Shown here: positions 52,070-63,728 of the stretch, piece by piece
How positions within the stretch are numbered: the stretch's first letter is position 1
How the letters are laid out: the number at the start of each line of letters is the position of its first letter
From: Agapanthus africanus
Lineage: Eukaryota; Streptophyta; Magnoliopsida; Asparagales; Amaryllidaceae
DNA: 64,000 nt
Direction of reading: 5' to 3'
Assembly (NCBI GenBank): GCA_030015575.1
Contig: JASDDO010000024.1
Location: 219,500,996 to 219,564,995, forward strand
The notes under the pieces: generated by a model
The model's database searches: none
Told to the model about the DNA's origin: nothing
What the model saw: the letters and a program-made list of their open reading frames with translations, nothing else
Program-made: the position numbers and the translations under genes

Positions 52070-53033
52070 GTTCCCTCATATAAAAAAAAAGATAAAAAAA
52101 AGAAGAAAGAAAAAGGGGAAATTCCTCACTGTTCAAGTCTCACGTGTTAAACACGTGAGCGCCTATATGCAAAGCATATGGGCGCTGCATAAGCCTCATG
52201 TGTTAAACACGTGAGCGCCTATATGTAAAGCATATAGATGCTGCAATTAAAATAAATGGGCTAAAAGAGCCACACATGTTAAACACGTGAGTGCCTATAT
52301 GTAAAGCATATAGGCGTTGCATTTAAATAATTGGCAGGCCAAGTTGGCCTCGTGCGTTAAACACGTGAGTTTTCTTGCTGCATTCTAATGCAAGATAGAA
52401 TTAAATTCTATATGGGAAATATTTTCCTGATCTTTCTAATATGGAAAGATTTTTCTCTAACAGAGAATCATGGATTTAAAATCCAATTGTAATAAAATAT
52501 CACCAAATGAACTACCTGATAGAATTAAATTCTATGTGGAAATATTTTCTCGATCTTTCTCAAACTAGAAAGATTCTCTCTGTTAAACAGAGGACCCTTG
52601 GATCAACGATCCAATGGTGATTATAAAATCACCCACCGACCATCTGATAGAATAAAATTCTATCCTAGGAAAGATATTTTCTAATCCTGTTAAACAAACA
52701 AGAAAACTTCTCTGTTGAACAGAGAACCTTTGGATTAAAAATCCAATAGTGAATAAAATTCACCAATTGATCCAAAAGATTACTTTGGATTGATCATGAT
52801 CTCTCAATCAGAGATTCTCTTAACAAGTTTTTTTTCTCTTCTCCTATAAATAGGAGCAAGGAGATTAAGAAAAGAAAAGAGAGAGTTCAAAAAAAGAAGA
52901 AGAAGAAGGGAGAGAGAGATACACACAGAGACTTCTCATACCCTTGAGAGAAGGGAGAATTTAATTCTCAAAAAAAAGAAGAGAAAGATTTCCACCGTTG
53001 AAACTCTAGGTAAAAAACCCCAGAGACTATACC
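52070..53033 (+). mobile_element. 3' LTR M of Tat element J, left part
   Basis: It matches LTR F in order: TGTTCCCT start, CACGTG/GCATAT hairpin array (52139-52375), AT-rich inverted repeats with A or AAA spacers (52395-52770: ATAGAATT-A-AATTCTAT, TGGATTT-A-AAATCCA, CTCTGTT-A-AACAGAG, GATAGAAT-AAA-ATTCTATC), a TATA box inside CTCCTA-TAAA-TAGGAG (52841-52856), and GAGAATT-T-AATTCTC (near 52959). It is interrupted at 53034 by copia LTR Q and resumes at 55253. Confidence 0.75.
52139..52375. repeat. Tandem array of two alternating hairpins in LTR M
   Basis: Three to four units. Each has CTCACGTGTT with its exact inverted partner across one A (52139-52159), directly followed by GCGCCTATATGC-AAA-GCATATGGGCGC (52159-52185, one mismatch). 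Later units vary both stems, for example CATGTGTTAAACACGTGAG. Confidence 0.9.
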
Positions 53034-55252
53034 TGTTAGTTATATGTATGCCCTAGAGGCCATTACTGTACATGAGATTTATATTGTAGTGGATGCTGGG
53101 ACATATATAGGTTGGACTTTCTTGCTCGACATGATAGTACGCTATCTGGTTGCTCTTTATCTTAACATGTATACTTGCTGTCTCTATATTACATGTTGAT
53201 AAAGCCCTTAGGATGTATACTCGACTTCCAGGACTGTGATGTAGATCATACTAGTGGGGCCTGGGTAGTCAATGAGTACATCCTTCAATGTTCCTAGTCA
53301 TGGGAATATCGAGACGGGGCATCGATATTCCAGAGTAGACTAGCGTATATCTTCTCGACCCATGTGATGGGCGATGGATGATCCCATATCCATTGGTGTT
53401 TGACATCAAAGACGGTATGCGGGTGCTCAGTGGAGACTGGGTACACCGAACGGACTCGCCGAGAACTCCCAGATGGTATTATACCTTACGTCAGATGGCA
53501 GTTCTCTGGTGACACTGGTACAGCTTAGTCTGTTGACCCGAGATCGTCATAGAGTCTTGTATGTATCCCACTGTGCTTTGATTTCCACCCTACCATGGCT
53601 CTACTGAGTCGTGCAAACAGGTGGTTTTTGGGTACAGTCCCGATTCACATGGAGGCAATGAGCGATAGGAGGGGATTCGTCTCTCCCGGTATTGGGGGTT
53701 GATGTTGCGCTATGCTCGACTGGCCATAACTGGAAATCCCTGGCCAGGGTTGCACTGATTTACTGGTAAGTGTTATCAGTAGTTTCATACTTGTTATGGA
53801 CCTTACATCGGCATGACTTATCAAGCTACTGGGGTCCGACGTTTACCACCCCCAGGAGAGATATGCGACATATCAGACGAACAGACCGGACTGTACAGTA
53901 AGTGTTACTATTTGGATTCGCAGGAGTGTGAGAAGGCTTGCTCGTTGATCTTCTGATCGCTCAATACCCGGGTGGCCGTTATGTTTAGCAGACCGCTTGC
54001 GGCTTGTGGGTGATTGATATGATCACCACCTACTGCCGGCGTATTGACGAGTCTTTAGAGTCCTACACAGAGGTTTCCTGGCTCAAGCGAAACGAAATAG
54101 GAGCGCATATGAGATATGTGCGGGACCGGGAATAATACCAGTATGTGATACTGTGTTCTATTCTCGCGATTTGTATCATCGGACGGTTATATGTGATATA
54201 GCCGGGTTACCGAATCAAGTGTTGATTCGATATATTGATACACTAGATATTGGTCGGTTATATGCGATATGACCGGATCATTAAATCAAGTATTGATTTA
54301 ACGATTTAATGTATAATTATATATTTGATATATTACTTTATATTAACTAGTGTTTGTTCACTTATGATTGATTTTCTCACTTGATGTGCACAAGTTGTAT
54401 ATATGATATATGTTTGTGCACTAGTTTGTATCATGATTGATGATACATGCAAACTTGGGTGTGTGTTTAACTTACACCATGTTTAGGTTAATGGTTGGGT
54501 TTTATTTATTTTATTTATTTTTGGCAAAAACAAAATGGTGGCTTTCTTTGTTTTTTTGCTTGAAGCTTCATGAAGCTTTTTAAGCATCTTTGACAAAGTC
54601 TAACAATTTTGTTTTGCATGAGATTTTCACTAACCTAACCATTAGCTCAAACTAGGGTTTAGTCTCTACAAAGGTTAACTCACCCATGGTTGCATTATGA
54701 TATACTTCACTTGATTATTCATTTTAGTTAATTGATAATTCATTCTTATTCCTTCTTCTTCTTCTTCAAGAAGAAGAAAAACCTTTCTTGTAAATGACCA
54801 AGTGAAGATTAAGAGTGAGAAATCCAAATCTAAAGTGAACCCACTTCCTATTTCTTCATCCTCTACCACTTGCCATGTAGTATAGGGTGTTCTCTTCACA
54901 AAGTTCAAGACCAAGTGAAGATGGAGCTTGAGTTTGAGTCTCCTCGACGTAGATCATCTTCGGCCTCGAAGTCAACGACCTAGCCCACTCATTTCTTCGA
55001 AGAAACCATCGCTAGGGTCCGGGATCCCGATGATCGCAGCGAATGGACGTCAACACGGAGCATTAGAAGTGAAGGACCGGATCTACAAAGGTTGTAATCC
55101 CTTTCACTTAGTAGTAAAGTAGTTTACTTGCTTTTAGTTTCGCCTAATCTCTAGTACACGATCTTGCATAGGGTTGTTAGGCACATAAAAATTTTGATTT
55201 TGGCATGGTTGATGCCTTGTAGAACCTCATGAGTGTGCCTAGGAACCCTACA
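53034..55252 (+). mobile_element. Solo LTR Q of an Angela-like Ty1/copia family
   Basis: It starts TGTTAGTTATATGTATGCCC and ends GGAACCCTACA; flanks are ATACC (53029-53033) and ATACG (55253-55257), a one-mismatch duplication. At 2219 bp it matches, over most of its length, the LTR at 57069-59199 of element O (GGACTTTCTTGCTCGACATG and many later blocks). The CCCTAGAGGC word near the start is typical of BARE/Angela LTRs. No gene. Several percent divergence from the other copy by eye. Confidence 0.85.
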
Positions 55253-57068
55253 ATACGATCTCTCATTTACCTATCTAAGTGTTTAACCCTTCATTTAAGA
55301 ACCCAGTTCTTTCCCCAGTTGAGATTTGCAGAAGCAATTCTCCCCACAAGTTGAGAATTTAATTCTCATCGGGAAGATTTTGCTCTGCAGATTCAAAACT
55401 TTAGGGAAAAGAATTATGTTATAAAAAAAATGAGAGAAGAAGAACAAGAACATATAGGAATTTAATTCCTCCAAAAATTAGGGTTTAACCCTATATATAT
55501 AAAAAAACTTAGTTCTTCCATAAAAAAACTGTGATGATGATCCAAAACTTAAAAATCAGAATCGTTAGTGTTTAGCAATTTTTTGAAGCCTCACGTGTTT
55601 CCCATGTGAGTGCCGCAAACGAAAGAAGAGAACAACTAAAACTGCCTCACGTGTTTTTCACGTGAGTGTTAAAGCACCCCAGTATAAAAAAAAGAGTCAG
55701 CCACGTACTTTGCACGAGAACTCTAGCCATTTGGGAAGCACCCATATTTGTGGTGCCTCACGTGTTTCACATATTGACCTACAGGCTACAGATATCTAAA
55801 CCTGTTCTTAAGCCGTCATATCCCCCAAGTTGCCCTACAGGCAGTCCATATTGGCCCTTGTATACAATCCACGGGCGTGAATAAATATTCCCTTACCAAG
55901 TTCTACCAATGGCGAGAAATGCCCCCATATGGTGAACGACACTTGTAATTTCTCTCGACTTACAAGGAGAAAATACTCTTATAAGATCCTTACGACTTAC
56001 AAGATAAAACACACTTAGGAATCCTCACGACTCCTAAGGAGAAAATACACTTTCGGGATCCTCTCGACTCGTAGGGAGAAATACTTTTATAAGACCCTTA
56101 CGGCTCATAATGTCAAAAAAACTTAGTCGATAGAATCCTAACCCTGTTTACTAAGCCATCCTTGTTCAAATCGACAAAGGCAAATGATGATTCGCTCCTG
56201 GCAATATTCCAGTTGCAGCGATGCTGATACCAAGATTGGTATCAGATCTCAAGTTCCTAACTCGCAGCAAAAAGCAGCGAGTAAATTAATAAAAAAATAT
56301 ATATAGCCGAAATGATGGGGGCACCGCGATAAATACATAGCCGAAATGATTGGGCAATCGCAACTTTCGTGATATGAAAAGCTGAAAAGATAGAGCATCG
56401 CGAAAAAAAATTCTGCCCTGCAGGTGAGTCCACACTGACCCCTGGGCACAAATGAAAAGGGAACCATATTTCCCACCAGGCTTCGTCAAAGGGATAGCCA
56501 GATCTTGACGGTAGCATTTACAGCCTAGAGATCAACTCGACGCTCTTCTCATTCCAACAGGGTGCAGACGTGACGTCAATAAAGCTCCACGAAGCCAAAT
56601 CAAAATGGAGTAATAGCAAAATCCTAGCTCTAACTCGGCGTTCTTTCTCATTCTAGCAGGATGCAAATGCAACGTCAACAAAAGACCCAGGGGCTAAAAT
56701 AAAAAAAGGAGTGATGGCAAAATCCTAACTCCAGCTCGACGTGATTCTCATGCCAGCATGATGCAGACGCAACGTCAACAAAGGATCCAAGAGCCAAATT
56801 AAAAAGAAATGACGGCAAAATCCTAACTCCAGCTCGACATGCTTCTCATACCAGCAGGATATAGACGCAATGACATCAAAGACCCAAGGGTAAAACAAAA
56901 AAAGAGTAATGGCAAAATCCCAGTTCCAGCTCGAAGTTCCTTCTCGGTGCAAATGCGACGTCAACAAATGCTCCAAGCAGCCAAATAAAAAAAGAGTGAA
57001 GGCAAAATGCTAGCTCCTGGAGACTATCTTGTGTCCCCTCCCTCCTCATTCCAGCAGATGAAAGTGTT
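55253..57068 (+). mobile_element. 3' LTR M of element J, right part (end lost)
   Basis: It resumes with GAGAATT-T-AATTCTC and GGAATTTAATTCC hairpins (55340-55480), CACGTG words (55590-55770), then the 1.3-kb module shared with 43390-44720: TATACAATCCACGGG (55862), constant-loop hairpins (55942-56130), AGCCGAAATGAT units (56307, 56340) and five 92-bp units (56546-57010). It is cut at 57069 by element O, so the LTR end is not seen. Confidence 0.7.
55942..56130. repeat. Constant-loop hairpin array, second copy
   Basis: CTTGTAA/TTACAAG around TTTCTCTCGAC (55942-55966), CTTATAAG-ATCCTTACGA-CTTACAAG (55978-56003, one mismatch) and CTTAGGA-ATCCTCACGAC-TCCTAAG (56014-56038). Stems differ from those at the matching sites of 43494-43628; the loop is kept. 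Confidence 0.85.
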
Positions 57069-59199
57069 TGTTAGCACCACCACTGGATTTTACTAGCATC
57101 AAGCATGCCAATTTAAAAATTTTGGGGTACTAATTAACACTATACAAGATCTTAAACTAGATAATTAGGGTTTAACATGATATAACAAAAACTTTACACT
57201 AAGAGAAAGAGGCTACAACCTTTGTAGACCATGTCCTTCTCTTCTCAAGCTCCATGTAGTCTACGTGACTCCACTAGGCTCCACTTAAAGTTGGATCGAT
57301 CTTCCTTTGTGATCTTCGTGCCGAAGATGATCCACCCGAAACTTCGCTAATCCAAGCTACCTCTTCACTAAAATATTTAGTGAAGGAAACAAACTACACC
57401 AAAGTGCTAATCTAGTGTAGGATGGTAAAATAGGGGTGTTGTTTGCTCACTAGGGTTCTTACAAATTCAAAGGTTCATAACTCATATGAGGGATTGAGCT
57501 TGGAGGTGGAGGTGAAGAAGATGGAGAGAACTAGAGAGCAAGGAGCTCAAGTCTCATGTGAAGAAAAATGAACAAGTCTTGAAAAATGCAAGTCAAGAAA
57601 GGCTTCTCTTTGTGTTCACTTATTGAAGCATCTATATCTTTTTCAATAAAAAATGCAACCATGCTTCTATAGTAAACACAAATGAATAAACAAATATAAA
57701 AGCCATTCTTCACCCCATTCCTCAAAAGTCTCCCCATTTTCCACCTTTTTTTCTATTTTCTAAAAATAGAGAAACCAACCATGCTTCATATAGTATATAT
57801 ATATATATAAATCACATATATATTAATATATATATAAAGATAAGAAAATAATTAGTGAGCAATAATATTAGTTAATATATAATTATATCAAATATAAATA
57901 TATATATCATATTATTAAATCAACACTTGATTCAATAATCCGGTTATATCACATATAATCTACTAATATCATTTATCTGTATACCACATTATCAAATCAA
58001 CGCTTGATTCAATAATCTGGTCATATCATATATAACTTAATCGATGTTAGATTATTGCCAGATTAGAATACGGTATCACATACTCGTATTTAATCAGGCC
58101 CCCTGCACATATCAGCATATGTGCCCTACTTCATTTCACTTGAACTAGGAAACTTCTATGTGGGACTCTAAAGACTCGTCAATACGCCAGTAGTAGGTAA
58201 TGATCACATCAGTTACTCACAAGCCGTCAACGGTACTAGCTGGACGTAACGGCTACCCAGGTATTGAGCGATTAGAAGATCAACAAGCAAGCTTGTCCAA
58301 AATCTCATGAAATCTATAAGTAACACTTACCGTACAGTCTGGTCTCTTCATCTGATATGTCGCATATCAAGTTTGGGGGTGGAATCGTCAGACCCCAATA
58401 ACTTGATAAGTCATGCTGATGTGTGGCCTATAACGGTACGAGAAACTATTGATAACTCTTACCAGTAAATCTCATCAACAGCCCTGGCCAGAGACTTCCT
58501 GTTATAGCCAATCGAGCATAGAGCAATATCAACTCCCTATACCGGGAGAGACAAAACCCTTCCTATCGCTCATTGCCTCCATGTGACTCGGGACTGTACC
58601 CAAAATCCACCTGTTTGCACGACTCCTTTGAGCCGTGGTAGAAAGGAAATCAATGCACAATAGGAACCACACAAGACTCTATGATGATATCGGGTCTACA
58701 GACTAACCTGTACCAGTGTCACCAGAGAACTTCTATCTGACGATAGGTATAGTACCATATAGGAGTTCTCGGCGAGTCCTGTTAAGTGTACCCATTCTCT
58801 AATGAGCACCTGTGTACAATCTTTGATGTCAAACACCAATGGTTATGGGATCAACTATATCCCCATACAGGGTCAAGAAATGTACACACTAGTCTACTCT
58901 GGAATATCGATGCCTTGTCTCGATATTCCCTCGACTAGGAACAATTGAAGGATGTGCTTGTGGACTACCCAGGTCCTAGTAGTATGATCCGTATCATAGT
59001 CCTGGTAGTCAAGCCAACATGCTAAGGGCTTTATCAACATGTATATGAGAGACAGTATAATAATACCAGTAAACATGTTAAGATAAAGGCAACCAGATAG
59101 CATACTATCATGTCGAGCAAGAAAGCCCTCTATATATATATGTCCAAGCATCCACTATATCATACAATAATGGCCTCTAGAGCATACATATTCCTAACA
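57069..59199 (-). mobile_element. 3' LTR of Angela-like Ty1/copia element O
   Basis: Minus strand TGTTAGGAATATGTATGCTC to GGTGGTGCTAACA, 2131 bp. The left flank GTGTT (57064-57068) is the presumed target duplication; its partner lies right of the window or is lost. The polypurine tract AAGTAGGAGAT adjoins on the internal side (59200-59214). It has an AT-rich interior around 57780-57900. Confidence 0.8.
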
Positions 59200-59342
59200 A
59201 TCTCCTACTTGCACTAAGGCCAGTTGTTGTAGTATCTCATACCCAACATCCCAAAAAGTTTGTCGAATTACATCTGGGGGAGGGTGTTCGTGAGTGGATC
59301 CTTTGTGTTATCCTTCGTTTCAACTCTCCTGACCTCGATCTT

Positions 59343-59660
59343 CTAGCGATCTACTATCTTCCTAATCAGGTGATACCGCCTAAGAATACTATCTTCCTGA
59401 TCAGATGATACCGCCAAAGCCACAGCTCCATTGTTATCACAATACACAGGTTTTAGATGCTCAATGGATGGAACCACACCAAGTTTAGCTACGAACTTCT
59501 TCATCCAGACAGCTTCTTTAGCAGCATCGTTGGCAGTGATGTATTCAGCCTCCATCGTCGAGTCTGCTACGGTATCTTTCTTGGAACTCTTCCAACATAC
59601 CGCCCCTCCCATTGAGGGTGAAGACAAAACCTAAGACCGACTTACTGTCATCCTTATCAC
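59343..59660 (-). pseudogene. pol: Element O: RNase H
   Basis: DSTMEAEYITANDAAKEAVW, PVYCDNNGAVALA and RRYHLIRKIVDR are the last pol blocks of Ty1/copia elements, ending shortly before the polypurine tract. Confidence 0.85.
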
Positions 59661-60900
59661 TCTGAAAGATTGAATCGGTAAAGGACTCCACCTGGAGTTC
59701 ACCGTTACCATACATAAAGAACATTTCTATAGTTCTTCTCAAGTACTTAAGGATGTTCTTCACAGGTGTCCAGTGTTTTCCCCCAGGATCTGATTGATAC
59801 TTACTCACTACACCTAGTGAGTAAGCTACATCTAGTCTGGTAAATAACATCTTATACATGATAGACCCGACTGCCGAAGCATAGGGTAACCCTTGCATGC
59901 AAGCCCTCTCCAAATCAGTTTCGGGAGACATCTCTTTGGAGAGAGTGATTCCTGAACAAGCGGGTAAATTACCACGCTTAGAATCTTCCATACTAAACCT
60001 CTTTAGTATGGTGTTAATGTACCTAGATTGGGACAACCCAACATCCGTTTAGATCTATCTCTATAGATCTATATCCCCAAGATGTAGGAGGCATCACCTA
60101 GATCTTTCATGGAGAACTTATGTGATAAGAAGAGCTTGACCGAGTGTAGCATAGGAATATCGTTTCCTATCAAGAGTATGTCATCCACGTACAATACGAG
60201 GAAGCCAACCTTACTCTCCACAATCTTCTTGTATATACAAGGTTCATCTACGTTTTTTATGAAGTCAAACTCTTTGATAGCTTCATCGAAACAGATGTTT
60301 CAGCTCCGCGATGCCTGCTTTAGTGCGTAGATTGATTTGAGCAGCTTGTACACGCTTCCGCTGCTCCCACTGTCTACGAAGCCCTCTGGCTGTGTCATGT
60401 ACACGCTCTTTTCTAAATCACCATTTAGAAAAGTGGTCTTGACGTCCATCTGCCGGATTTCGTAGTCATGGTATGCAGCGATGGCAAGTAGGATCCTGAT
60501 GGACTTAAGCATAGTGACAGGAGAAAAGGTTTCATCATAGTCGACACCTGGTCGTTGACGAAAACCTTTTGCTACAAGTCTAGCTTTGAAAGTCTCAACT
60601 TTTCCATCTACACCAAGTTTCTTCTTAAAGATCCACTTGCTCCCGATGGGTTTTACCCCTTCAGGAGCAACTTCCAAAGTCTATACTTTGTTGGTGTACA
60701 TGGATTCCATCTCAGATCGCATAGCATCCAGCCATTTCACAGAGTCTCCACTTGTGATGGCCTGCTCGAAACTAGTTGGTTCATCATCTTCCATGATGCA
60801 ATCCTCGCTCCCACCGTCTATGAGAAAACCGTAATATCTCTCAGGTGGATCAGGAACCCTACTAGATATGCGGAGTGGCTGAGATTTGTCGGGGACTATT
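59600..60900 (-). pseudogene. pol: Element O: reverse transcriptase
   Basis: PIGSKWIFKKKLGVDGKVET, FKARLVAKGFRQRPGVDYDE, RQMDVKTTFLNGDLEKSVYM and YKLLKSIYALKQASRS (60300-60677), the LYVDDILLIGND active-site region (about 60165-60200), then the thumb region with GLPYASAVGSIMYKMLFTRL (59600-60036). All are in copia RT order. Upstream, SVKWLDAMRSEMESM (60681-60760) is the usual lead-in. Confidence 0.9.
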
Positions 60901-61003
60901 GAATCCTCCGGTTCTACCAAATCGTCAGTTATAGTTTGTGTAGCTGGAACTTCTTCTAGTTCTACTTCATTGCCACTAATTTCTTTTATATGAAATTCCT
61001 TTT

Positions 61004-61975
61004 CTAAAAAGGTGGCCTGTTAAGAAACAAACACTTTTTGTTCCTCGGTATGGTAGAAAATATATCCATATGAATCCTTTGGATATCCCACAAACTTACA
61101 CAAAACAGACCTTGCCTCGAACTTGTCCGGATTTTTCTTTTTAACATAGGCCGGACAACCCCATATCTTAACTCGTTTAAAAGATGGTCTCTTCCCATTC
61201 CATATCTCATATGGAGTGGTAGCTATGGATTTGGTCGGAACTCTATTCAATAGGTATGCAGCTATCTCAAGTGCATAACCCCAAAAGGAAATAGGCAACT
61301 CAGCATTACTCATCATAGAGTGCACCATATCTAATAGGGTGTGATTCCTCCGCTCCGAAACTCTATTGTGCTATAGTGTATACGGAGGAGTAAGCTGAGA
61401 CAGAATCCCATTCTCTTTTAAGTATTCTCTGAATTCCGTGATCAAGTATTCTCCTCCCCGATCACATCGAAGGATTTTAATACTTTTACCCGTCTGGTTC
61501 TCAACTTCGTACTTAAATTCCTTGAATTTCTCAAAAGATTCAGATTTGTGTTTCATCAGGAACACATGTTCATATCTTGAGAAATTATCGGTGAATGTAA
61601 TAAAGTACGAGGAACCATTTCTGGCATGTGTAGACATAGGACCGCATACATCCTATGTATCAGTCCCAAGAGTTCAGTAGCTCTTTCTCCGTGTCCAGTA
61701 AATAGAGTTTTGGTCATCTTGCCTTTGAGACATGACTGGAAAGTTTCATAAGATGTAAATTCGAACGCATTCAAATATCCATCCTTATGCAACTTAGCCA
61801 GTCTTGTCGGATTGATATGGCCCAGTCTGCAATGCCACAAGAAGGCTTCGTTCATTTCTGAACTGTTCCTCTTGTGTATGTTCTGTATACTTAGAACTGT
61901 TTTGTGATTTAGAATGTATATACCGTTATACAACGTACCATACCCAATCAACACTTGATTTAGGAAAACATTCAT
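61004..61975 (-). pseudogene. pol: Element O: integrase with GAG-pre-integrase segment
   Basis: HCRLGHINPTRLAKLHKDGY and FQSCLKGKMTKTLFTGHGER (HHCC region and lead-in), then ITFTDNFSRYEHVFLMKHKS and IKILRCDRGGEYLITEFREY (core), SFWGYALEIAAYLLNRVPTK, YEIWNGKRPSFKRVKIWGCP and CKFVGYPKDSYGYIFYHTEE. This is the complete block order of a copia integrase, in more than one frame. Confidence 0.85.
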
Positions 61976-62270
61976 AATTTTTTTTGTACAAAATAACAGT
62001 CGCTCAGAATCACTGTGTTACCACTTGGTAATACAAAGTGATATTCGCTAACTGTTTTGGCTGCAACAATTGCATCATTCCCTTCTCTGAGGGACATATC
62101 ATATTTTTCCAGTTCTCTACCTCTACTTAACCCATGTAAAAAATTACATACGTGGGATCCTGATCCGGTATCCAATACCCAGGACGTAGAGCAAACTGAG
62201 AAACAGTTCTCGGCAACGAACACACCCGAAGAAGATGCATCAGCATACTCCTTCTTCGTTTTGGGTGGCG
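61972..62270 (-). pseudogene. pol: Element O: protease
   Basis: WVLDTGSGSHVCNFLHGL is the D-T/S-G-S active-site loop of a copia aspartic protease; EKYDMSLREGNDAIVAAKTV and FVLPSGNTVILSDCYFV follow as in BARE/Angela. Confidence 0.8.
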
Positions 62271-62340
62271 TGGGAATCCGGGTATTCTACTATTCCTTGG
62301 TGAGACTTATGACAGTCATAAGATAGAGCGGAATCTAGCC

Positions 62341-63180
62341 CTGTATAATAAGTGGGTTCGGTCAATACATCTATATTATTATCTTTATTAAGACATGTCA
62401 TTGGTCGCTATCATGAGAGAGAGAGAGAAGGATAATCACTTTTGCGTGCGCTCTTTGCAAGATTAGATTGGTTATTATCTTATCTAATCAGGATGTCTCC
62501 CACTGTTTTTATCAAATCATCCTTCAAACCCTAAAATATAAGATTAGCCGGGATTAATTACACCCTACAAGTTCGCCAATCATTCGGCCAGGCAGGTATT
62601 GGTACTCCGAGGGAGTCTCCCCATGCTTTCGCTTGGAACTAATTAAATAAGCTCGTTTCCGCAGGGTCATAACCCCGTTAACACCTTTCTTAGACACCTA
62701 CTTAATCAGCTAATTGTAAAGTGGAAAACTCTTCCAGGAGTAACTCTTACTCGCAGTGGGTATCGGGATCCAACTATCATATAGAAATTATGCAGTCTCA
62801 TTGCAAATTTCAACACTTGAAATACCCAATATCCGTTTTTACCCCTAGCGTCCTATGACCTTGACGCAGAACAACAAACCATAGGCCGCTAGTCAAGTTC
62901 AACTTGTTCATTTCATGATTGAATTAAACCCACCCGCACGACCCTTGACGCAGGCAAACAAAGTCGTACGACTACCCTAATCCAATTGCATCACATGCAG
63001 CAGATAAGCACTAATCAGCTAGCGCACACTACGCCTTGACAAGGTCAACAAACGCAGCACGAATACTAAATAGCACTTATCTGAAATGATGGAGGTCTAC
63101 GGTAGGTTTTGAAGAAAACATTTAACGTAATGAACTTGATATTGTTGTAGAATCTAGTGATATGAATAGCAGTGTTTTTG
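62341..63180. other. Unassigned noncoding sequence right of element O
   Basis: No ORF or recognised domain. A short word recurs three times at about 85- to 90-bp spacing: CCTTGACGCAGAACAACAAA (62859), CCTTGACGCAGGCAAACAAA (62944) and CCTTGACAAGGTCAACAAA (63033). It could be the leader of element O after loss of gag, or another element. Confidence 0.4.
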
Positions 63181-63450
63181 TAGCTTTTGCTAGTTTCGCT
63201 AAAGAGATCACTCCTGATGAAGGGATCTCGGCTCTTTCCTCATCGATGGAGATGCTGGATATTCATCAAGGAATACCACTATGCAAAGTACGAACTAGAG
63301 AAGCAATGAAAACAAAACCGAGTGGGTTGTAGCATTTGCTAGTTTTGCTAAAGAGGTCACTTCCGGTGAAGGGATCTCGGCTCTTTCGTCATCGAATGAG
63401 GAGCTGGATATTCATCAAGGAATACCACTATGCAAAGCAAGAACTAGAGC
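63181..63450. repeat. 149-bp direct duplication with coding-like pattern
   Basis: 63181-63300 and 63330-63450 share about nine bases in ten. Both read in one plus-strand frame as FASFAKE(I/V)T..EGISALSSS, E.LDIHQGIPLCK and RTR. Differences include conservative codon changes. No known family recognised. Confidence 0.7.
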
Positions 63451-63728
63451 TACCTTTTTAAAAACTTTTTATTCTACAACATCTTTAGGTTTATTTTCTT
63501 TTCATTAATCTCATTAATGAAGTCCCGTCATTTTTGTTTCCCTAAACAACACAGAAAAAGAAACGAAAATAGAACGTACGCTTATGCCATCCGTATTCGT
63601 CACGGGGCCCCGTCATGCACCGTTAGATTACTTAACTAACGGCAGAGCGGGGGCTGGACTAGTGCGGGTGCAAAACATAAGCAACGTTTATTATATATAT
63701 CATATATATATCATTCGTCTCACGCAGT
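63451..63728. other. Unassigned sequence
   Basis: No gene seen. GGGGCCCC and a short TATATA stretch are present. Confidence 0.4.

Larger units (their letters stand above)
59200..62340 (-). mobile_element. Internal region of Angela-like Ty1/copia element O (pol only)
   Basis: Minus-strand order protease, GAG-pre-integrase, integrase, RT and RNase H is the Ty1/copia order. The wording (HGERATELLGLIHRMYAVLC; KHKSESFEKFKEFKYEVENQ) fits the Angela/BARE lineage. gag is not recognisable: copia homology fades right of about 62330. Broken in several places, so a fossil. Confidence 0.8.
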
